Of a DNA stretch of 32,338 nucleotides, positions 15,357-22,123 are shown piece by piece (positions within the stretch are counted from its first letter, which is position 1; each line of letters begins with the position of its first letter). The stretch is from NCBI GenBank assembly GCA_022567695.1, contig JADFGN010000016.1, forward strand, positions 1 to 32,338, in the 5' to 3' direction. The notes below the pieces were generated by a model. It was not told the origin of the DNA and ran no database searches. It was given only the letters and a program-made list of their open reading frames with translations. Source of the DNA: Candidatus Poribacteria bacterium. GTDB taxonomy: Bacteria; Poribacteria; WGA-4E; PCPOR2b. Both the position numbers and the translations under genes were made by a program.

Positions 15357-16832
15357 ATGAAACTTCACATCCAAGCAAAGGCAACCCTTACTATTGCGCT
15401 GCTTGTCGTTTTAGTTTTGACGGCAAGCAGCTATTTTTTTTATGATGCCGCAAGCCGTGCCCTCGACGCAGAAATGGGGGAACGACTTGTTGCGATCGCT
15501 AAAACCTCGGCAGCCCAACTCAATGCACAGTATGTGAGCGCACTACAACCCGGTAGTGAAAATACGCGCATCTATCCGATTCTTCAGAAAAAACTGCAAT
15601 TGATGCGTGATGCGTCCGAGGCACAGGAGATATATGTTTTCGACTTGTCGGGCAGAAGCCTCGTCGATTCCCGCGAAGCGGTGCCAATCGGGAGTCGCTA
15701 CCGCTCGCTTGATGCTGACAGAATCCATATCGAGCAAGTGAAACAGGGAAAGGCGGCGGCGTCAGTCGCCTTCCATGGGCAGAATGACGCTTTCTACAAA
15801 TCGGCTTACGCGCCTGTCCGCGACGATCAGGAGAATGTTGTTGCGATTCTCGCCGTCGATGCCAGCGTTCTGTTTCTCGAAACCCTTGAGCAGATGCGCC
15901 GAAACATGGTTCTTATTGGCGTTGTTGGTATTATTTTTGCGGTGGTACTTAGCATTCTATTTGCTCGGTCGATTGTCATTCCGATTAAGAAACTCTCAAG
16001 TGCCGCGCAACAGATTAAAGTCGGGGACTTTGGAGCACAAGTTGAAACGCATAGCAAGGACGAAGTCGGTGCGTTGGCAGAGACGTTCAACGAAATGAGC
16101 ATTGCCATCAAGGAGCGAGACCACAGGTTGTCCCGTCTGGCTGAGGAATTGCGGCAGATGTCCGCCGGACTCGCCCACGAAGTCAGAAATCCGCTCAACG
16201 GCATGCGAATTTTTCTGGGTTTACTGAAACGTCAGATTGCAGAAGACCCCAAAGCCGAACAACTCATCCAACAGGTAGACGGTGAAGTTCAGTCGTTGAA
16301 TCAGCTGGTCACGGAGTTTCTTGACTTCGCCCGCCCCACGCCATTGCAACGCGGAGCAGTCAACCTATCGGGCGTGGTCGATTCAGTTACCGCTCTGCTT
16401 TTCGCAGAATTGCAGGAGAACGCCGTAGAAATCCAAACCATCGATTTAGATAAGCTACCTACCATTGAGGCGGATGTTGAGCAACTAAAGTGGGTATTCA
16501 CGAATCTGATCAAGAACGCGGTGCAAGCGATGCCGAAAGGCGAGAAGCTTGTCATCGAAGGTGCTGCGGTTCCGTCTGAAAATGTCGTTCACATCAAAGT
16601 TTGTGATACGGGAATTGGCATGTCTCCGGATGTCGCCGAGCGAGCTTTTGACCCATTTTTCACCACAAAAGACACCGGGACAGGACTCGGATTAGCTATT
16701 GTCAAGCGGTTAATTGAGAACCATCGCGGAACGATTGAATGTCAGACCGAAGAAGGACGCGGAACCACGTTTGTCATTTCGTTACCGATAAAAGTTGAGG
16801 AGAAAAATGAGCCGGATACTCATCGCAGATGA
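15357..16832 (+). CDS. Membrane sensor histidine kinase (NtrB-like)
   Basis: 491 residues. TM1 is at about residues 10-28, a periplasmic Cache-like sensor domain at 30-180 ('EIYVFDLSGRSLVDSREAVP' is characteristic), TM2 at 183-203, HAMP at about 204-256, HisKA with the phospho-acceptor H274 in 'MSAGLAHEVRNPLNGM', then an HATPase_c domain with N box 'NLIKNAVQAM', G1 'DTGIGM', F box 'FDPFFTTK' and G2 'GTGLGLAIVKRL'. The HEVRNPL form is typical of kinases that pair with sigma54 activators. It overlaps the regulator gene by 26 bases. The ATG at 15357 begins the TM1 region; no good ribosome site is visible, and an in-frame GTG at 15324 is possible. The signal is unknown; the envelope proteins encoded downstream suggest cell-surface status. 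Confidence 0.93.
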   Translation: MKLHIQAKATLTIALLVVLVLTASSYFFYDAASRALDAEMGERLVAIAKTSAAQLNAQYVSALQPGSENTRIYPILQKKLQLMRDASEAQEIYVFDLSGRSLVDSREAVPIGSRYRSLDADRIHIEQVKQGKAAASVAFHGQNDAFYKSAYAPVRDDQENVVAILAVDASVLFLETLEQMRRNMVLIGVVGIIFAVVLSILFARSIVIPIKKLSSAAQQIKVGDFGAQVETHSKDEVGALAETFNEMSIAIKERDHRLSRLAEELRQMSAGLAHEVRNPLNGMRIFLGLLKRQIAEDPKAEQLIQQVDGEVQSLNQLVTEFLDFARPTPLQRGAVNLSGVVDSVTALLFAELQENAVEIQTIDLDKLPTIEADVEQLKWVFTNLIKNAVQAMPKGEKLVIEGAAVPSENVVHIKVCDTGIGMSPDVAERAFDPFFTTKDTGTGLGLAIVKRLIENHRGTIECQTEEGRGTTFVISLPIKVEEKNEPDTHRR

Positions 16833-18192
16833 CCATAAAAGTACCAGTGAAGGACTTTCTATTGCGCTAGAGGCACAAGACCATTCGACCCACACCGTGT
16901 TTGATGGCGAAAGCGCGGTTGAAGCGGTGAGAGTACATTTTTTCGATTTAGCGATTGTTGATATCCGGATGCCGAAAAAGGATGGGATGGAAGTGCTTGA
17001 AGCCGTCAAATCGATTTCACCTGAAACGAGTGTCATGATTATGACTGCTTTTGGCTCCATCGAACTTGCCGTTGAGGCGATGCAGAAAGGCGCGATTGAC
17101 GTTATCACGAAACCATTCACGCTGGAACAGATTGAAGTCAAAATAGAACGGGCACTTGAAGGTCGCCGTTTGAGTCTGGAAAATGAGTACCTGCGCCGAG
17201 AAGAGGAACTCCGCTATAACTTCGACGAAATCATCGGCGAAAGCGCAAAAATGGGCGTCGTCTATCGCACGATACAAACGGTCGCGCCGACCAATTCTAA
17301 CGTTTTGATTTTTGGAGAAAGCGGCACAGGCAAGGAGTTGATCGCCCGCGCAATCCACAAAAACAGCCTACGCAAAGGGAAACCGTTCATCAAGGTTAAC
17401 TGCGCGGCACTTGCAGAAGGTGTGTTGGAGAGTGAACTTTTCGGGCATGAAAGAGGGGCGTTCACTAACGCTATAGGCCAAAAGCCCGGACGTTTCGAGA
17501 TGGCTAACAGCGGCACGCTTTTCTTGGATGAGATTGGAGAAGTATCGCTGACCACACAAGTCAAACTTCTAAGGGTTTTGCAGGAACGAGAGTTTGAACG
17601 AGTGGGTGGAACGAAGACAATTCAGGTTGACGTTCGTCTGGTGGCGGCGACGAGTCGAGACTTACCCGCGCTCATTCAGAGCGGGGAGTTTCGTGAAGAC
17701 CTATACTATCGGCTGAATGTGGTACCGATTGAAATTCCACCCTTACGAGAACGACGTGAGGACATTCCCACCCTCGTAGCACACTTTTTGCCCAAATATA
17801 ACGCTGAAACAGGAAAGAAAGTCCGTGACATCCACCCCGAGGCGATGCAGTTGCTGACGACCTATGCTTGGCCTGGCAACGTCCGAGAACTTGAAAATGC
17901 AATTGAACGCGCCGTTGTGCTGGCGCGTGGGAACGTCGTGACGCCTGAAAATCTCTCACTCGGATTGGAATTGTCTTTGCTCCCAGAGTCAACCGACTTA
18001 CGCCACGCAAATTCAGAAGGTGTAACATTGACAGAAATGGTCGAAGCCTTTGAAAAACAGCTCTTGTGGGATGCTTACCTGAAAGCAAATCGGGTCAAAG
18101 CAGAAGCCGCGAAATTACTGGGCATTGAGCGAAGCACATTTCGATACAAATTCGACAAACACGATCTGTCTTTTCTCGATGAAAGTTCATGA
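16807..18192 (+). CDS. NtrC-family sigma54-dependent response regulator
   Basis: 461 residues: receiver domain (D8-D9, phospho-acceptor D52 in 'AIVDIRMPKKDG', T80, K102), AAA+ domain (Walker A 'GESGTGKE' 170-177, Walker B 'GTLFLDEIGE', R-finger region 'REDLYYRLNVVPI') and a Fis-type helix-turn-helix ('KAEAAKLLGIERSTFRYKFD'). The sigma54-contacting loop reads GAFTNA (217-222), not the usual GAFTGA. On phosphorylation by the upstream kinase it should hydrolyse ATP to open sigma54 promoters. GAGGAG sits 4-5 bases before the ATG. Its stop overlaps the next start by 4 bases (ATGA). A candidate sigma54 promoter is at 21776-21791. Confidence 0.95.
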   Translation: MSRILIADDHKSTSEGLSIALEAQDHSTHTVFDGESAVEAVRVHFFDLAIVDIRMPKKDGMEVLEAVKSISPETSVMIMTAFGSIELAVEAMQKGAIDVITKPFTLEQIEVKIERALEGRRLSLENEYLRREEELRYNFDEIIGESAKMGVVYRTIQTVAPTNSNVLIFGESGTGKELIARAIHKNSLRKGKPFIKVNCAALAEGVLESELFGHERGAFTNAIGQKPGRFEMANSGTLFLDEIGEVSLTTQVKLLRVLQEREFERVGGTKTIQVDVRLVAATSRDLPALIQSGEFREDLYYRLNVVPIEIPPLRERREDIPTLVAHFLPKYNAETGKKVRDIHPEAMQLLTTYAWPGNVRELENAIERAVVLARGNVVTPENLSLGLELSLLPESTDLRHANSEGVTLTEMVEAFEKQLLWDAYLKANRVKAEAAKLLGIERSTFRYKFDKHDLSFLDESS

Positions 18193-19115
18193 GAACACAT
18201 GCAGGAAAACGTCACGGACGCCTGATAAGACGCTTACTCTTTTCAATGCTATTCGGACTGTCTCTGTCTGCCGAAACTCTTGAGCCAACTCGGTCTGCGT
18301 TGAAGTCGCAGATTACCCATATTGCCCAACAGATGAAAGACCTCCAAACCGAGCAGGAGAAACTGTTGCGCGAAAACGAGAAGCGGACTGACAGAATCAA
18401 CGCGGCGAAGAAGCAACTCCAGAAGCGAAGCAATCCTCTCGTCGAAATCCAACTACAGACTGACCTGAAGGCCTCGAGGACGCTGTCCGACCAGATACAA
18501 GTGCTCGACGGGAAAATCTATACACTCACCGAACAATCAATCGACGTAAAAAAAAGACTCGTGAACGTAATGAATACTGAAATCGAGATGCTTTCACGAG
18601 AAGCTGACGCCACGAAAGACGCCAAGCAGAAAAGGAATCGACTTTCTCAGGTCTTGCGAGTTCAAAAGGAAAAGGAGACAATCCAAGCCCAGATTCGCGC
18701 CGAATCCAACGAGTTGTTATTGGGATTAGACATTACACTCGTCGACACCGACGGCCCCGATGAGATTCAGCAAAAGTTAGCCATTATTCAAGACCAACAG
18801 GATATTTTACAAACCAAAATCAAGCGATTGGATATTATGGTTAAAGAGACGAAAAAGAAGCTTAGCTTGTTCTCAAATATGCTGGAATTGCTTAGGGACA
18901 TCCGTCGCGGCGAAGACGACGAATTCGACCTTGACCGCAACCTTCGCATCGCCGAATTGCAGGAAGACATTGCCCAAATGGAAACCACACTGGAAGTTTT
19001 GGGTGCGAAAAAATCGAGTTGGCAAGTGAAAGAGAAATCCCTTGCTCAAAAAGCGAAACAGTTTTCCCAGGAAGCGTTAAAGTTCCTCAAAGGAGATTCA
19101 AGTGGCGGCAAATAA
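18189..19115 (+). CDS. Secreted coiled-coil protein
   Basis: 308 residues. A basic N-terminus and a hydrophobic stretch (LLFSMLFGLSLSA, residues 16-28) form a signal peptide. The mature protein is almost all heptad coiled coil: about residues 35-125 ('QQMKDLQTEQEKLLRENEKR') and 195-300, separated by a short acidic turn ('LLGLDITLVDTDGPD'). No enzyme motif. It is translationally coupled to the regulator upstream (ATGA) and overlaps the barrel gene downstream by 14 bases. A periplasmic spacer or tether between the membranes, serving the barrel or exporter, is plausible; the family is not recognised. Confidence 0.85.
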   Translation: MRTHAGKRHGRLIRRLLFSMLFGLSLSAETLEPTRSALKSQITHIAQQMKDLQTEQEKLLRENEKRTDRINAAKKQLQKRSNPLVEIQLQTDLKASRTLSDQIQVLDGKIYTLTEQSIDVKKRLVNVMNTEIEMLSREADATKDAKQKRNRLSQVLRVQKEKETIQAQIRAESNELLLGLDITLVDTDGPDEIQQKLAIIQDQQDILQTKIKRLDIMVKETKKKLSLFSNMLELLRDIRRGEDDEFDLDRNLRIAELQEDIAQMETTLEVLGAKKSSWQVKEKSLAQKAKQFSQEALKFLKGDSSGGK

Positions 19116-20385
19116 GTCAATGGTTCTCCCCTTTCGTAAGTTCAGGGGAGGACAGGTGCGTAAAAATCACTTAAAACCCCCTCTAACTCCCCCTTTGAAA
19201 GGGGGAGAACTTGCGTTGTCTGCGGATCTCAAACGCCTGCTATTCATCATCTGGACGATTGCGGTAAGTTGCCCTGCATCAACTTACGCACAACGTGCTT
19301 TCGACCTCAAGCCGTTCTTCGAGATTCGCCAGCAATTTGAAGACAATATTTTTCAAGTTCCAAAAGAAGGCACGCTTGCGGTTGACGGAACGCCCCAACG
19401 CAAACCACAAAAGGACTTGGCCACAACGATTTGGACTGGGGTGGACTTTTCGGCACGATTCGACGAAAAGACATGGATGAACGCACGCTACGAAGCCGCT
19501 CCACGTCGATTTATGGACTTTGAGGAAAAGAATAGACACGACCATCTCCTTTCAATTCTCTTCCGTCGAAAGCTTTCCCGCGATGTTACATTTTTGACGG
19601 TTGGAAACATCGGCTTGCGCTTTCAGTCGAATGACTCTATTAACGAATACTTTAAGCAGGACGTCACGGGTCAAGTTCAGATTCGGTGGAATCCGCTATG
19701 GTCATCGCAGTTTGGCGTTCAATTTCGGAATAAATATTTCCCCAACAACAAGAACAGCACGTACACGAGTCTTATGGTTGAAAGTAAACTCAGACGACAG
19801 ATCGGCGCGATTTCGCAGGTTCGCGCTGGGTATCAATTCCGCACCTACGATGGGGCGATTGATCCGAGAGTCCTGTTGTCCGATATCAACACAGACATGG
19901 ACGGGATTCGCCAAACCGCCAGCCTTTGGTTTGAAAGCATGTTGTTTGGGCAAGTATTGATGGATATGAAATATCAGTTTGAGATTGACATAGCGACTCG
20001 GGAACTCCAACGGCACGAACGCTTCTCGCGCGAGTCCGAGCAGACTGCCGAATTTGACAGCGATGACGGAGATGACGATGATGAGGTAGATTTTAACTTC
20101 ACCACCCACCGTGCTACGACGATGTTTGTGTGGAGACTATTTTCGCATTCTTCGGTGAGTTTATCCGCACGGCACCATTTCAAATTCTATCGAGATTGGA
20201 TTGTACCGACGACAGACCGAAAGCGCCGTGATAACTTGACGTTACTTCGACTCGGCTTCAAGCAAAGTTTTATCCAAAACCTATCGGCACGGCTGGAATA
20301 CATCCTCGAAAAAAACAACTCGAACGATCCAAGTCAAGAATACACCAATAACACCTACTCGATTCGACTTCAATATGCGTTTTAG
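19102..20385 (+). CDS. Predicted outer-membrane beta-barrel protein
   Basis: 427 residues. An unusually long N-terminal part (residues 1-42) precedes the signal peptide (LLFIIWTIAVSCPASTYAQ). The mature protein alternates hydrophobic and polar residues in strands ending with aromatic girdle residues and finishes 'NNTYSIRLQYAF' with a terminal Phe, the outer-membrane assembly signal. An acidic loop (SDDGDDDDEVDFN) is probably external and may bind cations. The start is ambiguous: GTG 19102 has AAAGGAG 6 bases upstream and overlaps the previous gene, while GTG 19156 also has GGGGAGG upstream. The N-terminal extension is made of the interspersed palindromic repeat (19177-19208 and a diverged copy at 19122-19152). 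It could be the separate outer-membrane porin of the exopolysaccharide system, as in Wzp-type porins paired with barrel-less OPX proteins; this is inference. Confidence 0.82.
   Translation: MAANKSMVLPFRKFRGGQVRKNHLKPPLTPPLKGGELALSADLKRLLFIIWTIAVSCPASTYAQRAFDLKPFFEIRQQFEDNIFQVPKEGTLAVDGTPQRKPQKDLATTIWTGVDFSARFDEKTWMNARYEAAPRRFMDFEEKNRHDHLLSILFRRKLSRDVTFLTVGNIGLRFQSNDSINEYFKQDVTGQVQIRWNPLWSSQFGVQFRNKYFPNNKNSTYTSLMVESKLRRQIGAISQVRAGYQFRTYDGAIDPRVLLSDINTDMDGIRQTASLWFESMLFGQVLMDMKYQFEIDIATRELQRHERFSRESEQTAEFDSDDGDDDDEVDFNFTTHRATTMFVWRLFSHSSVSLSARHHFKFYRDWIVPTTDRKRRDNLTLLRLGFKQSFIQNLSARLEYILEKNNSNDPSQEYTNNTYSIRLQYAF
19177..19208 (+). repeat. C-rich/G-rich interspersed palindrome inside a coding region
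   Basis: CCCCCTCTAACTCCCCCTTT followed by GAAAGGGGGAGA. The CCCCCTTT/AAAGGGGG core is a hairpin. It encodes the 'PPLTPPLKGGE' stretch before the barrel's signal peptide. A reverse-orientation copy is at 31013-31046, and a diverged hairpin (CTCCCCT...AGGGGAG) precedes it at 19126-19149. Confidence 0.85.
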
Positions 20386-20431
20386 TGGTTGGACGATTTC
20401 AAGAGATATGTAAATCTTGTGGGGCAAATTA

Positions 20432-20472
20432 AAGCGGCTCAAACCTAAATGAGAACAAGGTTTGAGCCGCTT
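20432..20472. terminator. Bidirectional hairpin terminator between convergent genes
   Basis: AAGCGGCTCAAACCT (20432-20446) pairs perfectly, 15 bp, with AGGTTTGAGCCGCTT (20458-20472) around an 11-base loop. It lies between the barrel gene (+) and the LamG-like gene (-). T-runs on both sides are weak (ATTAAAATTT and TTTAATTT), so it may work in both directions. Confidence 0.75.
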
Positions 20473-20590
20473 ATTAAAATTTCCTATAAAGAGCGAATCC
20501 TGATGCTTTTTTGAAGAATGGTGCCGTGCTTTTTCGGGACTTCGTCGATATCCGATTCAACCTCCGACATCTGTTCATGAGGATTTATTT

Positions 20591-21271
20591 TTAACGCCTT
20601 TTCAAGCTTCCCCACATGACCGCAAGTTTCCCCAACGGCTGAACTGGAGTTGGAGCAATGCCGGGGCCATTGATTTCGACATAGTCGTACCAAACCGTTG
20701 AATCGCGTCCTCCCAGTCCGGGACGACCGTCCTTATACGTTTTATCGGTTGCCTCAACCATCAATTTGCCATCGATGAAGCTACGAATCGTGTCTCCTTC
20801 CACCTCAAGAACTATGGTGTAAGAATCACCGCCTTTTGTGTCCTTTGAATTTGGGCGTGGGGGACGGCCAGGAGGGTCAGGAGTAATCTCATTGGCGGCT
20901 CCACCACTAAACATGAATAGAGAAGTGGTATTGGAATTGTAGCTAATCTCCATAAAATAGAAGTCCAGTGTTGGCTTCTGAGTTCGTGCAAAAAGGTGGA
21001 AGTAGGGAGTGCCATCTTTCTTCCGGGCGTGGACTTCCATCGTGTAGTCCGTCCAGTTGTCCTCGCCAAAATAGATGCCTGAGTTTTGACCACCCATAAC
21101 GGTCAACTCAAGTAGCCCATCTTTAACTTCTGCTTCAGCTTGAGGACCAAGCTCCCAGTCGGCAATGTCTTTCTCGCTATCGAACTCAAAACGAAGTGCT
21201 GTCGCAAACGGAGTGTTCAGGATAACAAGGGCAACTAGCAAGGCCCCTAACAGAAAACCATATCGTTTCAT
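20591..21271 (-). CDS. Secreted LamG/DUF1080-like (concanavalin-fold) protein
   Basis: 226 residues. A signal peptide (LLGALLVALVILNTPFATA) is followed by one jelly-roll domain: 'EFDSEKDIADWELGPQAEAE', 'VKDGLLELTVMGG', 'YTMEVHARKKDGTPYFHLFA', 'VLEVEGDTIRSFIDGKLMVE' and 'GRPGLGGRDSTVWYDYVEIN'. This order is that of 3-keto-disaccharide hydrolase (DUF1080)/LamG-like domains, which bind or cleave sugars at the cell surface; no catalytic residue can be assigned. A proline-rich tail ends 'GKLAVMWGSLKRR', a short Trp-Gly motif of unknown role. The ribosome site AAGGAGG lies 5 bases before the ATG, and an extended -10 promoter is about 120 bases upstream. Monocistronic. Confidence 0.85.
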   Translation of the reverse strand: MKRYGFLLGALLVALVILNTPFATALRFEFDSEKDIADWELGPQAEAEVKDGLLELTVMGGQNSGIYFGEDNWTDYTMEVHARKKDGTPYFHLFARTQKPTLDFYFMEISYNSNTTSLFMFSGGAANEITPDPPGRPPRPNSKDTKGGDSYTIVLEVEGDTIRSFIDGKLMVEATDKTYKDGRPGLGGRDSTVWYDYVEINGPGIAPTPVQPLGKLAVMWGSLKRR

Positions 21272-21386
21272 TCAATCCTCCTTACATAGCTTTTAGCCAA
21301 TTTTGCAATACATTGTTGTGGAAATATCTGCGCTATCGCTGCATTGAAAGCGTTATCGCATGAGATGTTTGCTTAAGTGCCAGTCA

Positions 21387-21395
21387 ATTATAGCA
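21387..21395 (-). promoter_or_regulatory. Extended -10 promoter of the LamG-like gene
   Basis: On the reverse strand TGCTATAAT is a perfect extended -10, preceded by a T-rich tract (nine T residues). The 12-base string TCGTGCTATAAT is identical to the promoter at 30163-30174. Transcription would begin about 110 bases before the ATG. Confidence 0.75.
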
Positions 21396-21452
21396 CGACG
21401 GCAAAAAAAAATCGAGAACCAAATTCATCGAAGATATCAAACGTGAGAAGAG

Positions 21453-21758
21453 TTGCTCAAACTTATGCCCATGATTCTCTACGCTTACAGACGTTGTCAC
21501 GGCTTTCAAGTTTATTCAGAATCTCAAAACTTTACCGCGTCTGGTTCACATGTGTTAAATCAGAAAATCCTCCGAGAACGATATGCTTTGAACCCAACCT
21601 TATCGGAGCGGCAGATTTCTGCCACCCACGGCGAAAATCTGCCACCCGTCCTAGCCTCCGGTCATGACTTGCTTTCCTCTCGTTTCCTCAAGATGCGCCC
21701 ATCGGAAGCGGTGAAAATTGGCCGCGCCATTCTGTCAGACCTACCCGACATCCAGTAA
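21453..21758 (+). CDS. Doubtful small open frame, unknown
   Basis: About 100 codons within an 850-base region that otherwise has no gene. An ATG at 21465 is possible; there is no properly spaced ribosome site. The C-terminal 'KMRPSEAVKIGRAILSDLPD' is the most protein-like part. A short direct repeat (ATCTGCCACCC-type, at 21614-21625 and 21634-21643) lies within. It may be a decayed gene. No family recognised. Confidence 0.25.
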   Translation: MLKLMPMILYAYRRCHGFQVYSESQNFTASGSHVLNQKILRERYALNPTLSERQISATHGENLPPVLASGHDLLSSRFLKMRPSEAVKIGRAILSDLPDIQ

Positions 21759-21775
21759 ATCCGCCTATTTTCAGT

Positions 21776-21791
21776 TGGCAATAAATTTGCT
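21776..21791 (+). promoter_or_regulatory. Candidate sigma54 (-24/-12) promoter
   Basis: TGGCAATAAATTTGCT keeps the TGGCA and TTGCT blocks, with GG (21777-21778) and GC (21789-21790) exactly ten bases apart, differing from consensus only at the C and R after TGGCA. It points to the exopolysaccharide genes beginning at 22124, about 330 bases downstream. The window encodes a sigma54 activator at 16807-18192. Confidence 0.55.
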
Positions 21792-21842
21792 TAATAGCTG
21801 CCCGTAATGAAATGCCCGAATTCACGGGTGCGTGAAGTCTTA

Positions 21843-21962
21843 TACCATTTACAGATCTAATGGCTACTAATGATCACTCCCGTAGTGGCGACCTATTAGT
21901 CGCTTTTTGGAGCGAATAAATTCGCCACTACTTGTTAGTAGCGTATTGATCAAGAATTGGTA
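21843..21962. mobile_element. MITE-like or REP-like palindromic element
   Basis: A 120-base imperfect palindrome. The outer ends are TACCATTT and AATTGGTA, inner arms are GTAGTGGCGA (21882-21891) and TCGCCACTAC (21922-21931), a perfect 10-bp pair, and TGATCA occurs near both ends (21871 and 21947). It contains no gene. The GTAGTGGCGA...TCGCCACTAC core is of a kind seen in non-autonomous interspersed elements. It lies between the candidate sigma54 promoter and the exporter gene. Confidence 0.65.
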
Positions 21963-22123
21963 TTAGTTCACTGTCAGGCAAGTTTTGGATGCCGAGGCTG
22001 TTTGTGAAAATCGGTTAAGTTATGAGTTTTTTGGACGAGAACTCTAATGACGGTATTGAAACGGAGAATCAATCCTAAACGTTCTCAGTGATAAAACCGA
22101 GTTTAAAGGGGAGGAGGAAAACT

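Noticed and set aside
15143-15358. 71-codon minus-strand frame before the kinase gene
   Set aside because: No ribosome site, no recognisable motif, and it runs divergently across the likely promoter region.
20484-20693. 69-codon minus-strand frame overlapping the LamG-like gene's 3' end
   Set aside because: A frameshift was considered, but the LamG-like protein ends naturally at 20591 and the overlapping frame has no domain.
21610-21650. Two near-copies of ATCTGCCACCC as possible CRISPR or transposon end
   Set aside because: Only two copies about 20 bases apart, no spacer pattern, no transposase or cas gene nearby.
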